From Undibacterium hunanense (GTDB lineage Bacteria > Pseudomonadota > Gammaproteobacteria > Burkholderiales > Burkholderiaceae_D), in the NCBI RefSeq assembly GCF_014284335.1, contig NZ_JACOGF010000001.1:1-64000 (forward strand): DNA of 64,000 nt, given 5' to 3'. Positions 37,846 through 46,464 of the stretch are shown here, in pieces. Both the position numbers and the translations under genes were made by a program. Under the pieces are notes generated by a model. That model saw nothing but the letters and a program-made list of their open reading frames with translations, had not been told where the DNA came from and did no database searches. How positions within the stretch are numbered: position 1 is the stretch's first letter; the number at the start of each line of letters is the position of its first letter.

Positions 37846-40716
37846 ATGAAAATGAAAAACAGGAAGGCGATAGCGGCGCGCAGTGCGGTCGCGCTCAGTT
37901 TGGCTGTAACACATTTTGCACATGGACAAGAGGCGCCAGCAGCCCCTGCCAGTGCAGCACCGGCAAAAGACGATGCATCTGCCCCGGTGCAACAGGTGGT
38001 GATGACAGGATCTCGCATCGCGCGCAGGGATACGGAAACCAGCGGCCCCATGCTGACCCTGACCAAGGATGACCTCAAATTCGCGGCCCCCACCTCACTC
38101 GGCGACATCATGCAGTCGCTGCCGAATACTGGTGTCAGCCTGAACTCCAACGGTACGCAAGGCACATCTTATGGCGTCAGTTCCATCAACCTGCGCTATC
38201 TCGGCAGCGCCGAAGGCAGTGGCAACCGCACCCTGGTACTGGTTGACGGTCACCGCTGGGTGAATGCAGCGGGTGGCCGTGGTTTCCGCGATTTTCCCGA
38301 CTTGAATACCATCCCGCTTGGCATTATCGACAGTGTGGAAGTACTGAAAGACGGTGCCTCGGCCATTTATGGTGCTGACGCTATCGCAGGTGTGGTGAAT
38401 ATCCATACCAAACGCAAGCTCGAAGGTTTCGAAGCCAATATGCGCCTTGGTACTTCTTCCCGCAATGATGATGAAAATTACAATGGCTTCCTGAACTGGG
38501 GCAAACGCTTTGACAAGGGGTCGGTATTCCTGTCCGGTAGCATGAATGATTCACGCCCGATTTTGTCGGCAGACCGCGACCTGACCAAAGTTGCCTTATC
38601 ACCACTGACAGCCCCAGGTACCAGCCCGCAAGGTTTGTATGTATTGCCCGGACTGTCCAATAATGCCTACTTCGGCACACCGGCTGGCTTTGCATCGAAT
38701 GCAGCCAATGCCGTCACACGCAATATGGGCGTCACCAGCATAGGCGCAAGTTACACGGCAGACAACAGCTTCCATACGGCTGCACTGCCCGGCGACTATT
38801 ACAATCAGCAGACCCAGGGTCTGTATGCCACTGGCCCAAGCAAGACTGCCGGCCTGTTCGGCCGCCTGACTTATGAAATCACGCCTGACCTGACGGCACA
38901 CGTCGAAGCCACTTATACGACACGTCAGTCGTCGCAACTGTTTTCGCCTTATCTGCTGGATATTCGCGGTAGCAACGGTTATTCGATTTCCAGGGATCAG
39001 GCATATAACCCCTTTGGTACTGCCAACGGCGTTCCGGCTGCGAATGCACTCGGCTTTTCTGGTTCTACCTTCCGCATCCAGCGTGTACCGGTCGAGGTTG
39101 GCAACCGCGAAGTGTTGCAAGATGTCAAGATGAGCCGCCTGCTGCTTGGTCTGGAAGGCACCGTCTCGCTATGGGGCGACTGGAATTGGGATGCGACACT
39201 GTCTTATTCGAAAAACAAAGCCAGTTTTGATCAAAAAAATGGCATCAATTTCGATAATCTCTACCGCGCCATGACTTCGCCGGCCACCTGCTCTGCTGCG
39301 TCGGGTTGCGTGCCTATTGACCTGTTCGGCACCATCACACCGGCCATGGCCGATTACATCCGTTCGTATTCGCATGATATCAACGGCACCAGCCAGACCG
39401 ATTTCAGTCTGAACGCCACACGCAGCCTGATGCAACTGCAAGGCGGTGCGCTGGGTATCGCCACCGGCTATGAATATCGTCGTGAAACAGCGTATGACAG
39501 TCCTGATCCCTTTGCCTCGCAGGCATCTACCGTGTTGCCACTGGTGTCCGGTGCAGCACAGTCAACAACTTCGGCGGCGGCTCGTAACCCGACTGCAGGT
39601 TCTTACTACCTGAACGAAGCCTATGCTGAACTGAGCGCCCCGCTGCTGGCCAATCTGCCATGGGTACAAAAACTGGAGCTTGATGCAGCGGTACGTTACT
39701 CGCGTTACTCCACCGTGGGTGGCAAGGCGACGACCAAACTCGGCATACTGTATCGCCCCTTCAATTCACTGCTATTGCGCGGCACGTATTCACAGGGATT
39801 CCGTGCACCATCCATTCTTGAGCTGTACCAGGGTGTGAAACAAACCAACTTCCCGGCGGTTGACCCATGTAACGGCGGCGGTGCCGGCTTGCCAGGTTGC
39901 GCCGGTATTCCCACCAGCTACAACCAGTCCCTGTATAACAGCGGCATTCCACATGGCGTCACTTCCGGCAATGCTGACCTGAAACCTGAAAGTGCAGATA
40001 CCTATTCTGTCGGTTTCACGTATGCACCGGAACAGCTAAAAGGCTTTAGCATGACCGTTGATCAATTCAAGATCAAGATCAAGGACGCCATTGCTTCGCA
40101 GACTGCTACCCAGATCCTGAACGCCTGCGCCCAAACCGGTACTTTCTGTAATCTGGTGCAACGTGCCAATACTGGTGAGATAGTGCAACTGACGCAGGCA
40201 CTGGTCAACCTGTCGCGCATTGAAGTACAAGGTGTGGACGTAACACTGCGCTACCTGTTCCCGGTTGCTGGTGCCAAGATTGATGCAGCGCTTGATCTGG
40301 CTTATCTGCAACATTACAAATCCTATGTACCCCAACCGGATGGCTCCATCGCGGTGGATGAACGTGCAGGCAAGTCCGATCAGCCACGTTCGACCTTCCC
40401 GCACCTGAAAGCCCAGGCGTCGCTGCGCTATATCGGCTCCAGCATCACCGCTGGCTGGAAGGCGCGTTATATCGGTGCTACCGCAGATGTACCGAACAAT
40501 GCAGTCAATGGCGGCAATGTAGCAGGCACCCTGTATCACGACTTGCAACTGTCGTATAACTTCAGCGACGGCAAGACCAGCATAGGCATGGGTATCGACA
40601 ATGTCTTTGACAAGCAACCACCTGCATCGGCTGCCAACAATCCTATCAATTTTGATATGTACACCTACGACGTACGCGGCCGCTACTTTTATACACGTGT
40701 GAACACCAGGTTCTGA
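37846..40716 (+). CDS. TonB-dependent receptor heading a putative scavenging operon
   Basis: A 956-aa outer-membrane importer. The ATG at 37846 is chosen because AGGGA lies 5 bases upstream; the ATG at 37840 is too close to it. The signal peptide ends near FAHG (about residue 25). An Ala/Pro linker, a TonB-box-like QQVVMTGSR, a plug domain (NLRYLGSAEGSGNRTLVLVD, then DGASAIYGADAIAGVVNI) and a barrel ending in VNTRF follow. There is no adjacent FecR/sigma pair. The next gene starts 2 bp after its stop. The neighbours suggest a peptide- or ester-type ligand, but this is inference. Confidence 0.9.
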   Translation: MKMKNRKAIAARSAVALSLAVTHFAHGQEAPAAPASAAPAKDDASAPVQQVVMTGSRIARRDTETSGPMLTLTKDDLKFAAPTSLGDIMQSLPNTGVSLNSNGTQGTSYGVSSINLRYLGSAEGSGNRTLVLVDGHRWVNAAGGRGFRDFPDLNTIPLGIIDSVEVLKDGASAIYGADAIAGVVNIHTKRKLEGFEANMRLGTSSRNDDENYNGFLNWGKRFDKGSVFLSGSMNDSRPILSADRDLTKVALSPLTAPGTSPQGLYVLPGLSNNAYFGTPAGFASNAANAVTRNMGVTSIGASYTADNSFHTAALPGDYYNQQTQGLYATGPSKTAGLFGRLTYEITPDLTAHVEATYTTRQSSQLFSPYLLDIRGSNGYSISRDQAYNPFGTANGVPAANALGFSGSTFRIQRVPVEVGNREVLQDVKMSRLLLGLEGTVSLWGDWNWDATLSYSKNKASFDQKNGINFDNLYRAMTSPATCSAASGCVPIDLFGTITPAMADYIRSYSHDINGTSQTDFSLNATRSLMQLQGGALGIATGYEYRRETAYDSPDPFASQASTVLPLVSGAAQSTTSAAARNPTAGSYYLNEAYAELSAPLLANLPWVQKLELDAAVRYSRYSTVGGKATTKLGILYRPFNSLLLRGTYSQGFRAPSILELYQGVKQTNFPAVDPCNGGGAGLPGCAGIPTSYNQSLYNSGIPHGVTSGNADLKPESADTYSVGFTYAPEQLKGFSMTVDQFKIKIKDAIASQTATQILNACAQTGTFCNLVQRANTGEIVQLTQALVNLSRIEVQGVDVTLRYLFPVAGAKIDAALDLAYLQHYKSYVPQPDGSIAVDERAGKSDQPRSTFPHLKAQASLRYIGSSITAGWKARYIGATADVPNNAVNGGNVAGTLYHDLQLSYNFSDGKTSIGMGIDNVFDKQPPASAANNPINFDMYTYDVRGRYFYTRVNTRF

Positions 40717-40718
40717 AA

Positions 40719-42161
40719 ATGACTATGTCCAACATGATAGACAAGCCAGACAAGGCAGATTCCGACCAGCCCGCGACAGATAACATCGTCAAACGGCGCT
40801 GGGCGCTGGAACCAGTCATGATGATGTTCATCGCGCTGGCCATCGGTGTGCTGCTGACATGGGTCTTGCCATCCGGCGAGTACCAGCGCAGCGGTGCTAG
40901 CGAGGTGTCGCCCGTGGTGCCGGGAAGTTATCACACCATACCCAAGACCATCAGCGCTACGGCACTGATACAGCAACCGCAAAGCAAGACCGAGGCCGCA
41001 CCGTTGTCACCGATGGCAATTTTTACGTCGGTGCCAGCGGGGCTGGTGAAGTCAGCCAACCTGATCTTCATGATCCTGCTGCTGGGTGGTTTGCTGGGAG
41101 TGTTTCGTGCTACGGGTGCCTTTGATGCCGGGATTGAGCGGCTTCTGGGCCTGACCGGCGGGCGGGTCGTGATATTGACACCGGTGGTGATGGTGATTTT
41201 ATCGGCTGGCAGCACCTTCCTGGGTATGATCACGGAGTATCTGATCTTTATCCCGGTAGTGATTGCGATTGCCGAACGCCTGGGCATGAGCCGCTTGTAT
41301 GGCTTTACCCTGCTGACCCTGGCAGCCAAGGTCGGCTACCTGGCATCGGTGTCGAATCCACTGGCCCTGCTGATTGCCCAGCCCATCGTCGGGGTACCGG
41401 TATTCAGCGGTGCACTGGTGCGCCTGACGCTGTGGGCGATCTTCCTGACACTGGCGATCCTGTTTGTACTGCGCATGGAATCGCGCCCGGTCAAGGCTGC
41501 CGTGTTTGAAAGCAAGCCCTTGTCAAAGCCACACTTCCTCGTGATCGCTATCGTCTGCATTGCACTGGCAGTACTGGTATATGGGTCAACGGCACTGGGC
41601 TGGCGCGACTCGCAATTTGCCACGCTGTATATGGTGACCGCGTTGTGCGTCGGGCTTGCTTATGGCATGGGAGCGCGGGTCGGTGCCCACGCGTTTGTCG
41701 AAGGCATGAATTCGATGACGCTGGCGGCGCTGTTGCTGGGCATGGCGCGGGGTGTGGAAATCGTGCTGCGTGAAGGCCGCATCCTCGACACTATCATCGC
41801 CTATGCATCGGCCCAGGTTGAACATCTGTCGCCAATACTGGTTGCACCTATCATCATGGGGCTGGAAATGGTATTGACGCTGTTGATTCCGTCTACATCG
41901 GCCAAGGCTGCGCTCAGTATTCCCATTCTTGGGCCCATCGGTGAAAGCGTTGGCGTCAGCGGGCAAACCACGGTGCTGGCTTTCATACTCGGCAATGGTC
42001 TGGTGAATATGTTTTCTCCGACTTCGGGCATGTTGCTGGCGTTTCTGGCGGCTGGCGGTATTCCTTATGGCCGCTGGTTCCGCCTGATCTTGCCGCTGTT
42101 CGGGGTATTCACTGTAATCGCCGCGGTCGCCACCATGCTGGCCGTGGTACTGCACTACTGA
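40719..42161 (+). CDS. YfcC/DcuC-type inner-membrane carrier
   Basis: A 480-aa polytopic membrane protein of the YfcC family within the ion-transporter superfamily (C4-dicarboxylate or basic amino-acid carriers). The first helix (about 29-50) ends in the WVLPSGEYQR hallmark. Further signatures are AGSTFLGMITEYLIFIPV, SNPLALLIAQPIVG, LLIPSTSAKAALSIPILGP and NMFSPTSGMLLAFLAAG. The substrate is unknown; YfcC members are proposed to carry dicarboxylates, amino acids or dipeptides. It starts 2 bp after the receptor stop (ATG at 40719 or 40725), indicating one operon. Confidence 0.85.
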   Translation: MTMSNMIDKPDKADSDQPATDNIVKRRWALEPVMMMFIALAIGVLLTWVLPSGEYQRSGASEVSPVVPGSYHTIPKTISATALIQQPQSKTEAAPLSPMAIFTSVPAGLVKSANLIFMILLLGGLLGVFRATGAFDAGIERLLGLTGGRVVILTPVVMVILSAGSTFLGMITEYLIFIPVVIAIAERLGMSRLYGFTLLTLAAKVGYLASVSNPLALLIAQPIVGVPVFSGALVRLTLWAIFLTLAILFVLRMESRPVKAAVFESKPLSKPHFLVIAIVCIALAVLVYGSTALGWRDSQFATLYMVTALCVGLAYGMGARVGAHAFVEGMNSMTLAALLLGMARGVEIVLREGRILDTIIAYASAQVEHLSPILVAPIIMGLEMVLTLLIPSTSAKAALSIPILGPIGESVGVSGQTTVLAFILGNGLVNMFSPTSGMLLAFLAAGGIPYGRWFRLILPLFGVFTVIAAVATMLAVVLHY

Positions 42162-42166
42162 TCGCC

Positions 42167-43081
42167 ATGAACGAAGACCTGCTCAATCTGAAAGCCCTGC
42201 GGGCGTTTTACGAGATCGTCCGCACTGGTTCTGTGACTGCCGCTGCCACGCGCATAGGCATGTCGCAACCAGCCGTCAGCCGTCAACTGGCGCAGTTGGA
42301 AGCGCTGATCGGTTTCGAGCTGTTCCATCGTGATCATGGTCGGCTGGTGCCGACACAGGACGGTTTGCTGCTGTACGAAGAAGTGTCGTTGTCACTGAAT
42401 GGCTTCCAGCGTATCCAGAGCCTGGTCAGCGACATTTCTGGTTTCCGTATCGGTCACCTGAAACTGGTGGCACCGCCCAGTTTTTGTGAAGGCATTTTGC
42501 CTGATATCGTTGCTGCATTCAGTGCCCGTTTTCCTCGCGTGCGTATTTCGGTTGATTCACATAGTCGTGAAGTGGCGAAATCCATGATCGCTACACGCAC
42601 GGTCGATGGCGGTTTCCTGATCGTGCCGGTCAATCGTGACGACTTGCGTGAAGACCCGGTGTGCAACAATGAGACGGTATGTGTCTTGCAAGCAGATAAC
42701 CCGCTGGCCAGTCACCGCACATTGACGCCAAAAATGTTACGCGGCGAACCGCTGATCCTGCTGGGTTACGGACAAAATTCACGTGCCACCATTGATTCCT
42801 CATTTTCACGGGCGGGTGTACAGCCCGATGCCCGTATTGAGACACATACGGTCAGTTCAGCCTGTGCCTTTGCTGCCCGTGGGCTGGGTGTGGCGCTGGT
42901 CAATCGCCTGTTGGCCGAGTTCTACATGCGTCCAGGTCTGGTCATGCGTCGCTTCGAACCAATACTGAGCAATGAATATGCGTTCGTCACCTCATCGCTG
43001 TCGACGCCCAGCCGTCTGGCCACAGAATTTCTGAAAGAGACCAAGCACTATTTTGCCAACAAGAATTTGCCGGAACTGTGA
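42167..43081 (+). CDS. LysR-family transcriptional regulator
   Basis: A 304-aa regulator with an N-terminal winged helix-turn-helix (LKALRAFYEIVRTGSVTAAA, then MSQPAVSRQLAQLEALIGFELF) and a two-lobed effector domain (LKLVAPPSFCEGILPDIVAAF onward). The gene lies inside the run of co-directional genes, 5 bp after the carrier gene. This is unusual, since LysR genes are more often divergent from their targets. It probably controls its own operon. Confidence 0.92.
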   Translation: MNEDLLNLKALRAFYEIVRTGSVTAAATRIGMSQPAVSRQLAQLEALIGFELFHRDHGRLVPTQDGLLLYEEVSLSLNGFQRIQSLVSDISGFRIGHLKLVAPPSFCEGILPDIVAAFSARFPRVRISVDSHSREVAKSMIATRTVDGGFLIVPVNRDDLREDPVCNNETVCVLQADNPLASHRTLTPKMLRGEPLILLGYGQNSRATIDSSFSRAGVQPDARIETHTVSSACAFAARGLGVALVNRLLAEFYMRPGLVMRRFEPILSNEYAFVTSSLSTPSRLATEFLKETKHYFANKNLPEL

Positions 43082-43152
43082 TGTCCGGCCATTTTCCGAA
43101 ATTTTTGTGGCTTTGCTTTACTCGAACTGAACCAAATATTTGAAAGTAAGCT

Positions 43153-45078
43153 ATGTTATTCAGATCCACCCCTACCGCAGCCGGCCAAGCCGTCGCTGCC
43201 GCGGTGCCGACTGCCAGCCATGCACCAGCTACTGACACGGTCAAAGTGATGCGCAGTGTCATGGTGACCATGCGTGATGGCATCCAGTTGGCGACCGATA
43301 TCTACCTTCCCATCACCAGCGATCCGACACAACGCTTTCCTGTGATACTGGAACGCACCCCTTATGGCAAGACGCAGCCCAGCCGCAGTGAACGCACGCT
43401 GAACGACCCACAACCCATGAGCCGCGCGAGCATTGCTGAATTTTTTGCGCACCATGGCTATGCCGTAGTCTACCAGGATTGTCGCGGGCGTTACGAATCT
43501 GAGGGGGTATTCGTCAAGTACACCAGCGATGGTGAAGATGGCTATGACACCTGCGCCTGGATCATTGAACAGCCATGGTCTAACGGACGCATAGGGACCA
43601 AAGGTCTGTCGTATGCCGCACATACTCAGGCAGCCCTGGGTAGCACCAGTGCACCCGGGGTGGTCGCCATGTTCCTTGATTCCGGTGGATTTTCGAACGC
43701 TTACCAGGGCGGTATACGCCAGGGTGGCGCATTCGAACTGAAGCAGGTTACCTGGGCCATCAAACGGGCGATGGAAAGCCCGGGCATATTGGGCGACAAG
43801 GCAAAATATGATGCGCTGGCCTCTCTTGATATAGAAGCGTGGTTCCGCCGTGTCGAACAATGGCAGCCGGGTGCATCGCCACTCAGTCTGGCCCCAGAAT
43901 ATGAAGATTATCTGTTCGATCAGTGGCAGCGCGGTAGCTTTGATGACTACTGGCGCCAGCCTGGCCTGTATGCCGAAGGTTACTATGGGCAGTTCCCGAC
44001 AGCAGCCACCGTACACATGTCATCCTGGTATGACCCGTATTCGCGCACGGCCTGCACCAATTACGCAGGCCTTATAGCAGCCGGTAAAGGGCCTGCCTGC
44101 CTGATCCTTGGCCCCTGGACGCATGGCAACCGTTCACAGACTTATGCCGGGGATGTCGACTTTGGCGTCGCCGCCACACTGGACAATAACCTGGCACCGG
44201 ATTTTCTGGCACTGCGCCTGCAATGGTTTGACCGCTACCTGAAGCACAAACCAGCAGGCAACGACGAAGCCATGCCCGGTGTCTGCATTTTTGTCATGGG
44301 CGGCGGCAGTGGTCGTAAAAATTCTGAAGGACGCATGGAACACGGCGGCCACTGGCGTGTTGAATCTGAATGGCCATTACAGCGCACCCGCGAAACAGCC
44401 TACTACCTGCATCAGGACGGTAGCCTGTCCACCAGCACACCACAGCAAGAACAGGCACAACTGTCCTATGATTACGATCCGCAATGGCCAGTTCCAACCA
44501 TAGGTGGTGCCGTTACTTCGGGCGAGCCCCTGATGGTGGGCGGCGCCTACGACCAGCGTTGTGGCCCAGGCATATTTTTTTGCGATGCCTCCAGGGCACC
44601 GCTCAGAGAACGTGACGACATACTGGTATTCCAGTCAGCACCGCTAAGCGCAGATGTTGAAATCACTGGTGCCATCAGCGCAGCCTTATGGATAAGTTCG
44701 GACTGTGTAGACACTGATTTCACGATCAAGCTGATTGATGTCTATCCACCCAATGCCGACTACCCGGATGGTTATGAAATGATACTCACCGATGGCATAC
44801 GACGTGCCCGTTACCGCAATTCATGGGAACAGCCTGAAATGATGGAACCAGGCACCATCTATCAGGTCACCGTTGACGCCTTCCCTGTCAGTAATGTTTT
44901 CAAGACTGGGCACAGGATACGCATCGATATTTCAAGCAGCAATTTCCCAAAGTTCGACTGCAATCCGAATACGGGTGCTGCAGAAGGCGTCAGCGGACCG
45001 GTGAAAGTCGCTCGCAATGTGGTCTTTTGTGACAGCCTGCGGTCTTCGCATGTCGTGCTTCCTGTCATTCCTGCATAA
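43153..45078 (+). CDS. CocE/NonD-family serine hydrolase (X-Pro dipeptidyl-peptidase S15-like)
   Basis: A 641-aa alpha/beta-hydrolase related to cocaine esterase, alpha-amino-acid ester hydrolases and Xaa-Pro peptidases. The nucleophile elbow is GLSYAAHTQ, where the usual GxSYxG ends in Ala. The catalytic Asp is likely in SSWYDPY and the His in LGPWTHGN. The C-terminal jelly-roll domain (about 400-641) includes a DFTIKLIDVYP segment typical of the family. No clear signal peptide is present, so it is probably cytoplasmic. It would cleave esters or short peptides imported by the upstream receptor and carrier. Confidence 0.87.
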   Translation: MLFRSTPTAAGQAVAAAVPTASHAPATDTVKVMRSVMVTMRDGIQLATDIYLPITSDPTQRFPVILERTPYGKTQPSRSERTLNDPQPMSRASIAEFFAHHGYAVVYQDCRGRYESEGVFVKYTSDGEDGYDTCAWIIEQPWSNGRIGTKGLSYAAHTQAALGSTSAPGVVAMFLDSGGFSNAYQGGIRQGGAFELKQVTWAIKRAMESPGILGDKAKYDALASLDIEAWFRRVEQWQPGASPLSLAPEYEDYLFDQWQRGSFDDYWRQPGLYAEGYYGQFPTAATVHMSSWYDPYSRTACTNYAGLIAAGKGPACLILGPWTHGNRSQTYAGDVDFGVAATLDNNLAPDFLALRLQWFDRYLKHKPAGNDEAMPGVCIFVMGGGSGRKNSEGRMEHGGHWRVESEWPLQRTRETAYYLHQDGSLSTSTPQQEQAQLSYDYDPQWPVPTIGGAVTSGEPLMVGGAYDQRCGPGIFFCDASRAPLRERDDILVFQSAPLSADVEITGAISAALWISSDCVDTDFTIKLIDVYPPNADYPDGYEMILTDGIRRARYRNSWEQPEMMEPGTIYQVTVDAFPVSNVFKTGHRIRIDISSSNFPKFDCNPNTGAAEGVSGPVKVARNVVFCDSLRSSHVVLPVIPA

Positions 45079-45101
45079 GAGTATGCGAATAAGGGAACAT
45101 G

Positions 45102-46355
45102 ATGAAACAGCGTAGACGAGTCGTCTGGCCTGCTCTTTTTGCAATGCTGCTTGGTTTGTTTTGCCAGACCAGCGCGGCGCAAACGGGCGGGCATCATATT
45201 TTGCTGACTGGCCAGGTGATGTTGCAGCACAACCTGGCCACCTATGATGCACCGGGGTATGCCAACAATGTGGAATTGCAAAAGATCAGGCGACAACTGG
45301 ACAGCGTTTTTGCACTCATGCGCAGCAGTGACACGGTCATCCTGGAACTGGAATCGGCGCTGAAAATCGATTCCACCCAGGCCCGTGAGGTTGAGCCGGG
45401 ACGCGACAAAGACAGCGATTTTTTCCACGAAGTGGACCGTGACAGCATCGTCGATCTGATTACCCGGAAAATCCGCTTCGCCCCGAATCAGGCGATGTTT
45501 GCCGCCGCCAACAACCATGTCAGCGACAATGGTGTGCCAGGAATCACATCGCTGATCACCCTCTTTCAGGATTTGAACATTCCCCTGGCAGGTGTAGGCG
45601 ATGAGCTTGCGGCAAGTGCACCTCGCTATCTGCCGGTCAAGTCCGGCAAATTGCCGGGTCAGCAGCTAGCTTCAGTTGCCTTGATTGCCTTTGCTACCGA
45701 CAAGGTGAAACTACAGGCAAAGAAAACAGCAGTGGGTGTGAATACCCTGTCCGTCACCGACGATACCGCCAATACAGTTAACAGCGAAGACCGGCAGCGC
45801 ATTGAGCAAAGCATCGCCAAAGCACGCAAGCAACAGGCAATCGTGGTCGCCTACCACCACAACCACCACTGGAACCAGAAACAGGTCAACCTGGCTGGCG
45901 GTATCGAACAATGGCGGTTAGATTTTGCACACTACTGTATAGAGCGCGGTGCAGACGTGTATTTTTCACACGGTGAACCACGTTTGCAGGGCATAGAAAT
46001 TTACCAGGGGAAACCGATTTTCTATGGCTTGGGTAATTTCTTTTTCCAGACCAGGAAAGTCAATTTCTATCAACCAGAAGTATGGGAATCGGTAATGGCT
46101 GAACTGGAATATGATGACGCAAATCCACACACCATCAGATCCATCAAACTGACACCGGTTGTCCTGAATGAAAATGGTGCCCAAGCTGTGTTCATGCAAA
46201 CACGCGGTTTACCGGCACTGGCGGATGACGCACAGGCAAGAAAAATTCTCACTACATTACAATCACTTAGCGAGAAATTTGGCACCCGTATCGATATTGA
46301 TGACAGCAATCCCGCAGCTATCGTTGGACGCATCCGAATAGCCAAAGCTAGCTGA
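45102..46355 (+). CDS. CapA-family (poly-gamma-glutamate synthesis-type) metallophosphatase-fold protein
   Basis: A 417-aa exported protein. The ATG at 45102 is chosen over 45099 for spacing to AAGGGAA. The signal peptide ends near TSAAQT (about residue 28). CapA-type motifs are ILLTGQVML at the start, FAAANNHVSDNG with the family Asn-His pair, VVAYHHNHHW, and ADVYFSHGEPRLQGIEIYQGKP plus FYGLGNFFF. CapA proteins belong to the calcineurin-like fold and act in poly-gamma-glutamate attachment; the biochemical activity is poorly known. The first catalytic Asp of the family (usually GDVML) is replaced by GQVML. It follows the hydrolase gene by 20 bp. Confidence 0.85.
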   Translation: MKQRRRVVWPALFAMLLGLFCQTSAAQTGGHHILLTGQVMLQHNLATYDAPGYANNVELQKIRRQLDSVFALMRSSDTVILELESALKIDSTQAREVEPGRDKDSDFFHEVDRDSIVDLITRKIRFAPNQAMFAAANNHVSDNGVPGITSLITLFQDLNIPLAGVGDELAASAPRYLPVKSGKLPGQQLASVALIAFATDKVKLQAKKTAVGVNTLSVTDDTANTVNSEDRQRIEQSIAKARKQQAIVVAYHHNHHWNQKQVNLAGGIEQWRLDFAHYCIERGADVYFSHGEPRLQGIEIYQGKPIFYGLGNFFFQTRKVNFYQPEVWESVMAELEYDDANPHTIRSIKLTPVVLNENGAQAVFMQTRGLPALADDAQARKILTTLQSLSEKFGTRIDIDDSNPAAIVGRIRIAKAS

Positions 46356-46380
46356 GCTGGTAGTCAATATGGCATGTAAC

Positions 46381-46413
46381 AAAAAAGCGGTTGATCATTC
46401 AGATCAACCGCTT
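46381..46413 (-). terminator. rho-independent terminator after the bifunctional beta-oxidation gene
   Basis: AAGCGGTTGATC (46385-46396) and GATCAACCGCTT (46402-46413) pair around a 5-base loop. On the minus strand a T-run follows (complement of the A-run at 46381-46386). Confidence 0.88.
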
Positions 46414-46464
46414 ACAGAATTGCTACCTGTTTATTATTATATTTATTTCAAATCTGAATAAAAC

